In this document: positions 1 to 7,893 of the stretch, in pieces
Layout: each line of letters opens with the position of its first letter
Numbering within the stretch: the first letter of the stretch is position 1
Origin: Firmicutes bacterium UBA5449
GTDB lineage: Bacteria > Bacillota > SHA-98 > UBA4971
Reading direction: 5' to 3'
NCBI GenBank assembly: GCA_002424305.1
Contig: DIQZ01000093.1
Span: 1 to 41,062, forward strand
DNA: 41,062 bases
Notes under the pieces: model-generated
Told to the model about the DNA's origin: nothing
Database searches by the model: none
Seen by the model: only the letters and a program-made list of their open reading frames with translations
Made by a program: the position numbers and the translations under genes

Positions 1-590
1 AACTTACTGGCTCCATCCATTGCACCATAGAAGTCTGCTTCAAGTTCTATTGTGCGACGCCTAAGTCTTGCGGCATTCTCATCTATGAGACCTGCGTTGA
101 GGTCCGCATCAATAGCCATTTGTTTGCCGGGCATCGCATCCAGTGTGAATCTGGCTGCTACCTCAGCAACCCTTCCTGCCCCGTTTGTAATAACAACAAA
201 CTGTATGATAACAAGGATGATGAATACGACCATACCTACGACATAGTTTCCGCCTACTACAAAATTACCGAAAGCCTCGATAACGTGTCCGGCGTACCCG
301 TCAAGCAGAATGAGTCTGGTGGAAGAAACATTGAGCGCAAGTCGGAATAAGGTTGCAATAAGAAGCATTGATGGGAATGATGAGAATTCCAAAGCTTCCT
401 TTGTGTACATAGTAAGCAAGAGAATAACCAGTGAGCAAGTTATATTGAAGACCAAAAGAGCGTCCAGAAGGAATGCAGGAAGAGGCACAACCATCATTAC
501 CAGTATGAGAACAACCAGGCCTGCAATTAGTATGTCACTGTATTTTGCCATCTTACCAAGGCTTGAGGTTTCTGTCTTATTTACGGCCAT
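1..590 (-). CDS. flhA: FlhA, flagellar export gate protein (N-terminal part, cut by window start)
   Basis: FlhA is the large inner-membrane subunit of the flagellar type III export gate; its cytoplasmic domain docks chaperone-substrate complexes. I translated this from the minus strand, starting at the ATG at 588-590, 6 bp after the flhB stop. About 196 residues are visible. They show two hydrophobic helices near residues 20-60, then FRLALNVSSTRLIL, a further membrane pair and the FHIPEP-family signature around NGAGRVAEVAARFTLDAMPG and KQMAIDADLNAG. The cytoplasmic C-terminal domain lies outside the window. It is the last gene of the flagellar operon visible here. No frameshift is seen in the visible part. 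Confidence 0.95.
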   Translation of the reverse strand, partial: MAVNKTETSSLGKMAKYSDILIAGLVVLILVMMVVPLPAFLLDALLVFNITCSLVILLLTMYTKEALEFSSFPSMLLIATLFRLALNVSSTRLILLDGYAGHVIEAFGNFVVGGNYVVGMVVFIILVIIQFVVITNGAGRVAEVAARFTLDAMPGKQMAIDADLNAGLIDENAARLRRRTIELEADFYGAMDGASK

Positions 591-596
591 TTTCGG

Positions 597-1688
597 TTAT
601 GTCCTCCCCCATTCTCGCGTCCTGTCTGCTCCTTTAGCCCTATTAAGGTGGTATACATATGCAAGGAGCTCAGCCACAGCCTTGTAGAGATGCGAAGGAA
701 TTTCCCCGCCTATTTCCACTGCCTTGTAAAGTGCTTGCGCCAGTGGTTTGTTCTCTACAATCGGCACACTGTTGTCCACCGCTTTCTTCCGAATCCTCTC
801 TGCCATGAGTCGTGCCCCTTTGGCAACAACTCTGGGTGCTCCCATAGTCTTGTCATCATACTTAAGGGCTACCGCCAAGCGAACCGGGTTAGTCACAATG
901 ACATCAGCAGTAGGGACTTCGTGCATCATCCTGTAGACAGCAATCTGCCTTTGCCTAGCTCTGATCCTCGCCCGCAACATTGGATCTCCTTCTGTTTGCC
1001 TGAGCTCTTCGCGGAGTTCTTCCTTAGTCATCTTGAGATTATCCATAAACTCTTTGCGTTGATAGAAGTAATCCATAATAGCAATAATCCCGAGCAAACC
1101 TGCGATACGTAAGCCTAATTGAACCATAAGTCTGCCTACTTGAAATCCGATCTGAGAAGGCTCCATGTAAGATGTCACAAGTAAGGTAGGGTACACATTG
1201 CGTAATGTTACATATCCGTACAACCCTATGACCACTACTTTGGCGCAAGATTTTAACAACTCCATTAATGCTCGCTTAGAAAAGATCCTGCTTAAGCCGG
1301 CAATGGGGTTAATCCTGGAGAACTGAGGTATGATGGGTTCAGCAGACAGCAAAAACCCTACTTGTGCCAGATTAATTACAAGTCCTGTAAGAACACTGGC
1401 TGTAACAATCGGCCAGGTCATCCTCGCAATCACCATAAGAATGTCAAGTGCGCCTCTGGATACACGACTCGGTGAAAGATCTCCTTGCACAAGAACTCCA
1501 CTCAAGAAATCCCTCATAAACACGCCAAGCTCGGTAATTAGCTGTCCACCGACGATACTCAGGATGCTAAAGGTCGCAAGAAGTATAGCTGCGTTGCTGA
1601 CTTCAACGCTTTTCGCCACTTGTCCGCGGCGCCTGGCGTCTTCCAATCTTCTTGGCGTAGGTGCCTCAGTGCGGTTTTCCTTTGCCAT
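597..1688 (-). CDS. flhB: FlhB, flagellar export switch protein with atypical cleavage motif
   Basis: FlhB belongs to the export gate and switches secretion from rod/hook to filament substrates. The 363-residue length is normal. The N-terminus AKENRTEAPTPRRLEDARRRGQV is typical, followed by four membrane segments (about residues 30-210) and a basic linker that includes MTKEELREELRQTEGDP. Family members normally carry NPTH, where the protein cleaves itself between Asn and Pro. Here the site reads NPVR (Asn267-Pro268-Val269-Arg270) followed by LAVALKYD. Asn and Pro are kept, but Thr and His are replaced. The rest of the C-terminal domain (PLAQALYKAVEIGGEIP) is well conserved. It starts 4 bp downstream of the fliR stop and is followed at once by flhA. 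Confidence 0.96.
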   Translation of the reverse strand: MAKENRTEAPTPRRLEDARRRGQVAKSVEVSNAAILLATFSILSIVGGQLITELGVFMRDFLSGVLVQGDLSPSRVSRGALDILMVIARMTWPIVTASVLTGLVINLAQVGFLLSAEPIIPQFSRINPIAGLSRIFSKRALMELLKSCAKVVVIGLYGYVTLRNVYPTLLVTSYMEPSQIGFQVGRLMVQLGLRIAGLLGIIAIMDYFYQRKEFMDNLKMTKEELREELRQTEGDPMLRARIRARQRQIAVYRMMHEVPTADVIVTNPVRLAVALKYDDKTMGAPRVVAKGARLMAERIRKKAVDNSVPIVENKPLAQALYKAVEIGGEIPSHLYKAVAELLAYVYHLNRAKGADRTREWGRT

Positions 1689-1691
1689 ATC

Positions 1692-2471
1692 TTACCTTAC
1701 ACCTCTGAGAACTAAAACTATGTCTCGGTCGAGCCCTTGAAACGACCCTCTCAAAAGGCCTACAAATGTCGGTAGCGCCATTGCAAGGACAAGAAGGCCG
1801 GCAAGGATCTTTAGAGGGAATCCCACAATGAATACATTCATTTGAGGGACAGCCCTTGCCAGCATAGCCATGACCACATCAGTAAGGAGTAGTGCGCAGG
1901 TTACCGGCGCAGCAATTCTAATGGCTAAAGAGAACATGTCCCGAAATAGCATGATGATTCCCGTCTGACATGCGTCGCTCAAAGCAAACTCTGCAATTGG
2001 CACCAGACGATAGCTTTCTGCGATAGCAGTCAAAAGCACATGGTGACTGTTAGTCCCTAAGAAAATTAGCATAGCAATAATATATTGAAGCTGCCCAATT
2101 ACGGTAATTTGCCTACCTGAAATAGGATCTACTATATTAACCAGCCCAAACCCAATCTGCATATCGATAAGATGTCCTGCAAGTTGCACTGATACTGTGA
2201 TGAGAGCTGCCACATATCCGATAATAATCCCCACAAGGATCTCCTTGCCTATACATAAAGCATAGCCTATGAGATTCCCCGGATATCCGCCTGCAGGCAG
2301 AGACACGACAGGGAATATCACCAATGCCAAGACAATGGATAAAGCCGCTTTTACTTGCCTCGGAATATTCTGGCTTCCAAAGAGAGGCGCAAACCCAAAC
2401 ATGCCCCCTATCCTTGCCAGAACCATAAGATATGTCTCAACTTCTATCAGGGCTTGGCTAGCAATACTCAT
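1692..2471 (-). CDS. fliR: FliR, flagellar export gate protein
   Basis: FliR is an integral membrane subunit of the export gate and assembles with FliP and FliQ. The protein is almost wholly hydrophobic, with about six membrane segments. It has the family features RIGGMFGFAPLFGSQNIPRQVK near the N-terminus and GFPLKILAGLLVLAMALP near the C-terminus. I chose the ATG at 2469-2471 (259 aa, MSIASQALIE). A ribosome site AGAGAGG lies 7 bases upstream, and the longer reading frame would overlap fliQ by about 50 bp and add a non-conserved, polar extension. It sits between fliQ and flhB as in most Firmicutes. Confidence 0.94.
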   Translation of the reverse strand: MSIASQALIEVETYLMVLARIGGMFGFAPLFGSQNIPRQVKAALSIVLALVIFPVVSLPAGGYPGNLIGYALCIGKEILVGIIIGYVAALITVSVQLAGHLIDMQIGFGLVNIVDPISGRQITVIGQLQYIIAMLIFLGTNSHHVLLTAIAESYRLVPIAEFALSDACQTGIIMLFRDMFSLAIRIAAPVTCALLLTDVVMAMLARAVPQMNVFIVGFPLKILAGLLVLAMALPTFVGLLRGSFQGLDRDIVLVLRGVR

Positions 2472-2499
2472 GGACAAACCTCTCTTATCAAGACTCAAG

Positions 2500-2769
2500 T
2501 CATAATACGTAGTGTGGTATGTTAGTAAACAGTTCAGTTGTAAACTCCACAATAACCCTTAACATCCACGGGCCGAACAGCACAATCGCCAGTATGACTG
2601 CAAGTATCTTAGGGACAAGCGCGAGAGTCAATTCCTGAATCTGGGTCATGGCTTGAAATAGGCTGACTAATACCCCTGTAATCAGCGCAAAGCCTAAAAT
2701 GGGCGCGGAGAGCTTGAGAGTAACCAAAATAGCTCTTTGCGCAATACCTATCACAAATTCCTGGGTCAC
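2500..2769 (-). CDS. fliQ: FliQ, flagellar export gate protein
   Basis: This is a small 89-residue membrane protein with two hydrophobic helices (about residues 15-40 and 52-75). The family pattern is seen in LSAPILGFALITGVLVSLFQ and TQIQELTLALVPKI. Four FliQ copies pack around the FliP-FliR core of the export gate. Length and sequence are ordinary. It lies between fliP (22 bp gap) and fliR. Confidence 0.95.
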   Translation of the reverse strand: MTQEFVIGIAQRAILVTLKLSAPILGFALITGVLVSLFQAMTQIQELTLALVPKILAVILAIVLFGPWMLRVIVEFTTELFTNIPHYVL

Positions 2770-2791
2770 TTGGACTTACCTCCAGTTGAAT

Positions 2792-3643
2792 TCATCCAAA
2801 GCTTCGCATGAGTGAGCCTATTACCAAGTTCCAACCATCAACCATAACAAAAAGCAGTATCTTGAATGGAAGAGATATCATAACCGGTGGTAACATCATC
2901 ATTCCCATAGACATGAGCGTGCTTGCCACAACCATGTCTATCACAAGAAACGGCACGTATATTAGGAAACCTATCTGAAACGCAGTCTTTAGTTCACTAA
3001 TGGCAAATGCAGGCATAAGTGCTATCGCATGAACATCACCCGGCTCCTTTGGGCGCTCAGCCCCGGAAAGAGAAACAAAGAGCGCCAAATCTTTCTCCCT
3101 GGTCTGTTTCAACATAAAATCCTGTATAGGCGACCATGCCAGAGCTGTGGCCTCCTCTCCGGTTATCCGGCCGGCAAGATAGGGTTGCAATGCTTGTTCA
3201 TTAATAGAACCAACAGCAGGTGACATTACAAAGAACGTCAGAAACAAAGCCAAACCGATAATCACCTGGTTAGGCGGGACATTCTGTGAACCAAGAGCAC
3301 TCCTCACAAAAGAAAGCACTATCACAATCCTCGTAAACGAGGTAAGCATTATGAGTATGGCAGGTGCCAGTGACAAGATAGTGAGCAGCGCAAGAATTTG
3401 AAGAGCCAAGGGGACGTCACCGGCATTTCCCGCATCTCCGGCACCTATCTCGATCTTTGGAAGAGGGATTCGAAAGATATCCCCAAGCCCACTTTCGGAT
3501 CGCGGCTGAGAGGCAGGTTGAGCATGTACAGAAGCAAACTGCGTAAGAACTGCAAACAGCACACCTGCAAACGCTAACAAGCGCAAGCAAGCATAAAGTT
3601 GCGCCATGGATTTCCTCTTGCTGCTTTGTCTCTTACCTTTCAT
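2792..3643 (-). CDS. fliP: FliP, flagellar export gate protein
   Basis: FliP is the main pore-forming subunit of the export gate. The 283-residue protein has a cleavable-looking signal peptide (basic start, hydrophobic stretch near residues 20-38, then ASVHAQPA). A short periplasmic linker follows, and then four membrane helices. Family motifs include LTSFTRIVIVLSFVRSALG, NQVIIGLALFLTFFVM, ELKTAFQIGFLIYVPFLVID and the Met-rich SMGMMMLPPVMISLPFKI. The ATG at 3643 overlaps the fliO stop by 11 bp, which suggests translational coupling. No oddity is seen. Confidence 0.96.
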   Translation of the reverse strand: MKGKRQSSKRKSMAQLYACLRLLAFAGVLFAVLTQFASVHAQPASQPRSESGLGDIFRIPLPKIEIGAGDAGNAGDVPLALQILALLTILSLAPAILIMLTSFTRIVIVLSFVRSALGSQNVPPNQVIIGLALFLTFFVMSPAVGSINEQALQPYLAGRITGEEATALAWSPIQDFMLKQTREKDLALFVSLSGAERPKEPGDVHAIALMPAFAISELKTAFQIGFLIYVPFLVIDMVVASTLMSMGMMMLPPVMISLPFKILLFVMVDGWNLVIGSLMRSFG

Positions 3644-4151
3644 CCCTTTTGTCCTCTAACCCCCCGGACATCTCACCTCTTCCGATAAATCTCCGTGTAT
3701 AAGCCGCGAGAAGTTCATCAAACCTGCGTCCCCCGCCCGGCTGAACTTCCTTTAGCTCATTTGATTCAGCCAACTCATCTCGAACCCTAATATCTAGCGA
3801 GTTCCCGTCGAGCTCGGTAAGGAGTGTAATACCTGCGTTTGTCGCCCCAATAACGAGAAATCTATCAGCTACTCTAACCACGTGCACAGACTTGCCCGGT
3901 CCCAATCCAAAACTGATTGTGCTTATGAGCTCCATAATCGGCCCGTCATGTGAACCATATGTGCCTATCTTGTTTTCTTGAAGTCTCTTGAGGATAAAGC
4001 ACACAATGTAAATAAGCCCTATAACCAAAGCCAGCCCCATAACAATCTTGATACTTGTTGCAATAGGATTAGGTACAGCAGATTCCATTCTCTCAAAAGT
4101 CCCCTCCCTCATTAACACCAACACCTGGACTAAAGGAGCTCTAGGCCCCAT
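3633..4151 (-). CDS. fliO: FliO-like flagellar assembly membrane protein
   Basis: FliO stabilises or assembles the FliP ring and is the least conserved gate component. The 172-residue protein has one membrane helix (about residues 30-55, SIKIVMGLALVIGLIYIVCFILKRL). A compact cytoplasmic domain follows, with LISTISFGLGPGKSVHVVRVADRFLVIGAT, the core FliO pattern. The tail is charged. The listed ATG overlaps the end of fliN by 11 bp, and the next Met codons (residues 14 and 22) are also possible starts. Position between fliN and fliP supports the name more than sequence alone does. Confidence 0.85.
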   Translation of the reverse strand: MGPRAPLVQVLVLMREGTFERMESAVPNPIATSIKIVMGLALVIGLIYIVCFILKRLQENKIGTYGSHDGPIMELISTISFGLGPGKSVHVVRVADRFLVIGATNAGITLLTELDGNSLDIRVRDELAESNELKEVQPGGGRRFDELLAAYTRRFIGRGEMSGGLEDKRDER

Positions 4152-4527
4152 CCATCAGCTTTTCCTCAGGAGAGACCATGTCCAGTATTCTAACACCGAA
4201 ATTCTCGTCTATTACGACAACCTCTCCCCTTGCCACAAGCTTGCCATTGATGAGAATATCCACGGGTTCGCCGGCCACTCTATGCACTTCCACTACGGAA
4301 CCTGCCCCAAGCTCCAGGATGTTGCGAATAGTCATAGTGGTTCTCCCAAGCTCTACAGATACAGGCAGAGGGACATCCATCAGAAGATCTATGTTGTTGT
4401 GCCCTTCCGCCCTTGCTCCATCCTTTTCTCCGAATGGCTCGAATTTCGCCTTCTGGACTTCCTTCTCTTCATTGTGCTGCACATTCATGCCATCATGCTC
4501 ATTTCCGGTAATTGCTTGATCCGTCAT
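4141..4527 (-). CDS. fliN: FliN, flagellar rotor switch protein
   Basis: FliN forms the lower part of the cytoplasmic C ring with FliM. The 128-residue protein has a charged N-terminal linker of about 48 residues. One SpoA (surface presentation) domain follows, with LLMDVPLPVSVELGRTTMTI, LELGAGSVVEV, VDILINGKLVARGEVVVIDENFGVRI and a C-terminal SPEEKL. It is the short FliN type, with no room for the CheC-like phosphatase domains of Bacillus FliY. Start ATG overlaps the fliM stop as ATGA (4 bp). No cheY follows, unlike Bacillus. Confidence 0.95.
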   Translation of the reverse strand: MTDQAITGNEHDGMNVQHNEEKEVQKAKFEPFGEKDGARAEGHNNIDLLMDVPLPVSVELGRTTMTIRNILELGAGSVVEVHRVAGEPVDILINGKLVARGEVVVIDENFGVRILDMVSPEEKLMDGA

Positions 4528-5525
4528 TTAAGAGTCCCCCCTCTGTCACGCACCACACGGTTTACTTGAAATGCAAGGTGCCTCCCTACAATCCCAGGAC
4601 TTGCCAAGAACTTCTTTCCTCCGCCCACACGCACAACAAGATCCTTCCCATACCTGCTATCCAGCTTGATAACGTCCCCAACTGCCAAATCTAAGAACTC
4701 ACTGACTGATACGGTAGCTCGACCCACCTCAAGCACTACCGGAACCTCTACCAATGCAAGACGCTCCCGCAAAGCTTCGCTCATCTCGGCGCTTTGCTCC
4801 AAATCTCCTTCCTTCTTGAACCACCTTTCAATTGCCAATCTTGGAACTAGAGGCTGTAACAGAGGATAAGGAAAGCATAGACTAAGATCCCCGGCAAAAT
4901 CTCCAAGTGTTATCCCCAGATTGACTCTGCCTACAGTTTCAGTCCCTGAGGTAATCTGGGCAAACTGCGGGCCTGAAGCGAGATTGCTGAGCCTGAAAAC
5001 AACAGACGCGATTTGCTCCCACGCCATAGCCAGCATGTCAAGAATACGAACTATAACACCGCGCAAAACACCTTCTTCAATACTCGTAAGCTCTTTGGGT
5101 TTTCCGCCGGCTCGGCCGGGGCCGCCCAAGCATCTGTCCAGCACCGCTGAAGACAGATCCGGACTCATCCATACAATGCCTCTATCTCCCGGAGGCTCCA
5201 TATAGAAAACCACGATGACGCTGGGAAGCTCCAGAGACGAAGCGAACTCGTCAAAAGACAATTGAGAAACTGAATCAAGGGAGACTTTCACCGGGATCCT
5301 AAAATAGGAAGACATCCACGGTGACAGTGACCTGGCAAAGGTCTCATGAATCATCTCAAGCGCGCGGAGTTGGTCTTTTGAGAACTTGTCAGGGCGTCTG
5401 AAGTCGTAAAGCCTAACCTGCCTCGTGTCCGACGCGTCTTTGGCCTGAACTGACTCATCATCTTCATCTTGGGAAAATGCCGAGAGTAAAGCGTCAATCT
5501 CTTCTTGAGATAAAATGTTATCCAC
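4524..5525 (-). CDS. fliM: FliM, flagellar motor switch protein
   Basis: FliM carries the CheY-P docking peptide and links FliG to FliN in the C ring. The 333-residue protein begins with LSQEEIDALLSAF, the conserved CheY-binding segment. A CheC-like middle domain (about 45-240) and a C-terminal SpoA domain (about 255-325) follow; the SpoA domain contains VPVVLEVGRATVSVSEFLDLAVGDVI. The start codon is GTG (5523-5525). The gene lies 15 bp after fliL. The retained CheY peptide implies that a chemotaxis pathway is encoded elsewhere in the genome. Confidence 0.96.
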   Translation of the reverse strand: MDNILSQEEIDALLSAFSQDEDDESVQAKDASDTRQVRLYDFRRPDKFSKDQLRALEMIHETFARSLSPWMSSYFRIPVKVSLDSVSQLSFDEFASSLELPSVIVVFYMEPPGDRGIVWMSPDLSSAVLDRCLGGPGRAGGKPKELTSIEEGVLRGVIVRILDMLAMAWEQIASVVFRLSNLASGPQFAQITSGTETVGRVNLGITLGDFAGDLSLCFPYPLLQPLVPRLAIERWFKKEGDLEQSAEMSEALRERLALVEVPVVLEVGRATVSVSEFLDLAVGDVIKLDSRYGKDLVVRVGGGKKFLASPGIVGRHLAFQVNRVVRDRGGTLK

Positions 5526-5540
5526 GCTACCGCCCCCACG

Positions 5541-6071
5541 TCACTGAATAGTAAACTCTGAAAAATAGATAGATCTAACCCACTCTGAATCATCTTCTCC
5601 ATTGACAATGGCTTCTCTTATTGTGTCAGCCATAGTAGAGCGGAGATTATCTCTTTCAGACACATCAAGCAATTCCTCAATGGATTGAGCACATAAAAGG
5701 TCTAAAATTCTATCTCGAATTCTAAGCTCATTTTCAACAATCTTCGTATGGGCCTTCTTAGAACTGCACTCCACATTAATACAGACTCTTAGATATCGGG
5801 TTGCATGGGTGCCTGCTATATTTACAATAAACGGCTCAAATGAGTGAATCGGCCCCAGGCGATGCGGTTTAGCATTTTGGCCGCCCTTTGCAGCTTGGCT
5901 GAAAAATTTTCCATTATAGAGAAACGCTCCACAAATGATTGAGATACACAATAAGGCTATTATGGATATAAGCAATGTGCGTCTTTTCTTAGAATGAGAC
6001 CCTGGTTTTACCTGTGCTTGTCCTGTGTCTACCGTAGCCTCAACTGTACCCTGTGTTTCTAAGTGCTTCAT
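5541..6071 (-). CDS. fliL: FliL, flagellar basal body-associated stator-support protein
   Basis: FliL surrounds the stator units and supports torque. The 176-residue single-pass membrane protein has a short cytoplasmic N-terminus, a helix near residues 31-52 (LLISIIALLCISIICGAFLY) and a periplasmic FliL domain with FEPFIVNIAG, RYLRVCINVEC, a basic/acidic helix and a terminal VRSIYFSEFTIQ (normally a 'V..VYFTEFVVQ'-like end). It lies directly downstream of motA-motB, which fits its role. Confidence 0.93.
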   Translation of the reverse strand: MKHLETQGTVEATVDTGQAQVKPGSHSKKRRTLLISIIALLCISIICGAFLYNGKFFSQAAKGGQNAKPHRLGPIHSFEPFIVNIAGTHATRYLRVCINVECSSKKAHTKIVENELRIRDRILDLLCAQSIEELLDVSERDNLRSTMADTIREAIVNGEDDSEWVRSIYFSEFTIQ

Positions 6072-6092
6072 TATCAGATCTCCATCCTCCGT

Positions 6093-6845
6093 TTACCAAC
6101 CGGTGTTCTCTTGCAAGATTAACTTCTCTATGTCCTTTAAAATAACTACATCGACTCTACGGTTGAGGCTTCTCGAGGATTCATTGGTATTCGGCGCTTT
6201 AGGCTTATACTCACCGTAGCCCATAGCACTAAATCTTTCAGATGCCAGGTGAGTTTCTTCAATGAAGTATCTCAGCACAGTACATGCTCTACTCGTAGAC
6301 AATTCCCAATTGGATGGAAACTTAGATGTTCGTATCGGTAAATCGCATGTATGGCCCTCAATCCTTATGTCGTTTGGTATGTCACGTAGAATAACAGCCA
6401 CCTCTGAAAGGACTTCACAGGCTTCCTTCCTGAGTTCAGCATCACCCACGCCAAATAGCACCTTGTCCATAAAGCTTACAACAAGCCCCCGTTCAGTCAG
6501 CTCCAAATGGACACTACCTGTTAGGGACTGACCATGAAGATATACCTGGAACGCATCTTTCACCTTTTCCATAGCGACAATCTCTGCATCCCCATATTCA
6601 TCCGGTCTAAGAGAACGAGGCGCCGAAGGCACATCATCGGCATCGATTATGCCTGTTCCTGCAGGGAGCACACCGAGAGCCCCCTGCAACGAAGCAACAG
6701 CCTGACGAAATTTATGAGCATCGATGGATGAAAGCGCGAATAAGAGTATGAAAAACGTAAGCAATAGTTGAGTCAAGTCTGCATAAGAAACCATCCAGCC
6801 AGGAGCCCCTTGTTGCTCTTCTTCTTCCTGCAGTTTACGTCTCAT
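6093..6845 (-). CDS. motB: MotB, flagellar stator protein
   Basis: MotB anchors the stator to peptidoglycan and carries the ion-binding aspartate. The 250-residue protein has a short N-terminus, then WMVSYADLTQLLLTFFILLFALSS (about residues 18-41), in which the Asp of YAD is the ion-binding residue. A plug/linker leads to an OmpA-like peptidoglycan-binding domain (about 125-245) with IEGHTCDLPI, NWELSTSRA and NRRVDVVI. Start ATG overlaps the motA stop as ATGA. The sequence does not let me say whether the coupling ion is H+ or Na+. Confidence 0.95.
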   Translation of the reverse strand: MRRKLQEEEEQQGAPGWMVSYADLTQLLLTFFILLFALSSIDAHKFRQAVASLQGALGVLPAGTGIIDADDVPSAPRSLRPDEYGDAEIVAMEKVKDAFQVYLHGQSLTGSVHLELTERGLVVSFMDKVLFGVGDAELRKEACEVLSEVAVILRDIPNDIRIEGHTCDLPIRTSKFPSNWELSTSRACTVLRYFIEETHLASERFSAMGYGEYKPKAPNTNESSRSLNRRVDVVILKDIEKLILQENTGW

Positions 6846-7651
6846 AAGGATGATCCAACCTCCTCTCCGGTTGGGGCTTGTCTCTTAACGTATTCCACCT
6901 CATCCCTCTCAGATGACGGGAGGTAAGCCCTAAGCTTTTCCGCGACAATTCTAGGATTGTCGCCTGACTGTATGGCAAGTATCCCTTCGAGTATGATTGC
7001 CTTATGCAGTATCTCTTCTTGAGATCTTATAGCTAACTTTGCCGATAAAGGCATGAAAACCATATATGCCAAGACAGCCCCGTAGAATGTAGTAACCAAT
7101 GCCACTGCCATACCGGGCCCGATCTTACTGGGATCATTTAAGGTTCTGAGCATTTGTATCAGACCGATGAGGGTTCCAATCATACCAAAAGCAGGCGCAA
7201 ACATTGCCATCTGGTCAAAAAGCTTTCTGCCCATTTTGTGTCTTGCTCCGATTTCTGAAATGCCGGTCTCGAGGATTTCCTGTATGATTTCAGGGTCAAT
7301 CCCGTCAACAACAAGCTGCAAGCCTCTTTTAAGGAACTCGTCATCAACTGTATCGAGAGTATTATCAAGGGCAATCAATCCTTCTCGTCGGGCAAGGTCT
7401 GCAAGAGATATTAGCTGTTCCATAGTTGCAGTGTAATCTATAGTCCTTTGCTTGAAAGCGATACTTGCTACGCTCAAGACTTTTCCAATATCTTCTTTGC
7501 GAAAACTTACAACAGTCGCAGCAAGAGAACCGCCAACTGTAATTAAGATCGCTGACAGGTCAAAAAAACTCCTTGAGGCCCCGCCCCTCTGTATGGCAAT
7601 GATAATGAGAAGAAACCCGGATATAATTCCTAAGACGCTAGTTAAATCCAT
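6842..7651 (-). CDS. motA: MotA, flagellar stator protein
   Basis: MotA forms the ring of the stator that pushes on FliG. The 269-residue protein has four membrane helices. It has a cytoplasmic loop with the charged residues that contact FliG (LADLARREGLIALD), the proline-containing PAFGMIGTLIGLI helix and the last helix MAVALVTTFYGAVLAYMVFMPLSAKL. A GGAGG site lies 6-7 bases before the ATG. It sits inside the flagellar operon between flbD and motB, an arrangement known in clostridia and some deep-branching bacteria. Confidence 0.96.
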   Translation of the reverse strand: MDLTSVLGIISGFLLIIIAIQRGGASRSFFDLSAILITVGGSLAATVVSFRKEDIGKVLSVASIAFKQRTIDYTATMEQLISLADLARREGLIALDNTLDTVDDEFLKRGLQLVVDGIDPEIIQEILETGISEIGARHKMGRKLFDQMAMFAPAFGMIGTLIGLIQMLRTLNDPSKIGPGMAVALVTTFYGAVLAYMVFMPLSAKLAIRSQEEILHKAIILEGILAIQSGDNPRIVAEKLRAYLPSSERDEVEYVKRQAPTGEEVGSSL

Positions 7652-7684
7652 GTCACGCCTCCGTATGGCAATACGTCTGATTCG

Positions 7685-7870
7685 TCACACACCGAATATC
7701 GTTCGTTTATAGTCCATGACTCTCTCGATTATCACTTCTACGCTGTCAGTGACAACAATCTTCTTGCCGGTAGTAAGAGTAATCACTGTATCCGGCGTAG
7801 CTTCTATGGTCTCGATAAGATCTGAATTCACTACCAGCTCTGATCCATCAAACCTGTGAACCTTAATTAT
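7685..7870 (-). CDS. flbD: FlbD-family small flagellar protein
   Basis: This is a small protein of about 61 residues matching the FlbD family, whose members sit between the hook gene and motA. It shows the pattern I-K-V-x-R-x-[DN]-G, then VVNSDLIETIEATPDTVITLTTGKKIVV. Its molecular function is not established. The start is unclear. Family members begin Met-Ile-Lys-Val, and the aligned first codon here is ATA (7868-7870), 6 bases after the ribosome site AAGGTGGAG. The only standard start in frame is GTG at 7880-7882, which lies inside that ribosome site. I list the ATA start; the GTG start would add four residues. It is 11 bp or more from the flgE stop. Confidence 0.85.
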   Translation of the reverse strand: MIKVHRFDGSELVVNSDLIETIEATPDTVITLTTGKKIVVTDSVEVIIERVMDYKRTIFGV

Positions 7871-7893
7871 GCTGAACTCCACCTTTCCGGCGC

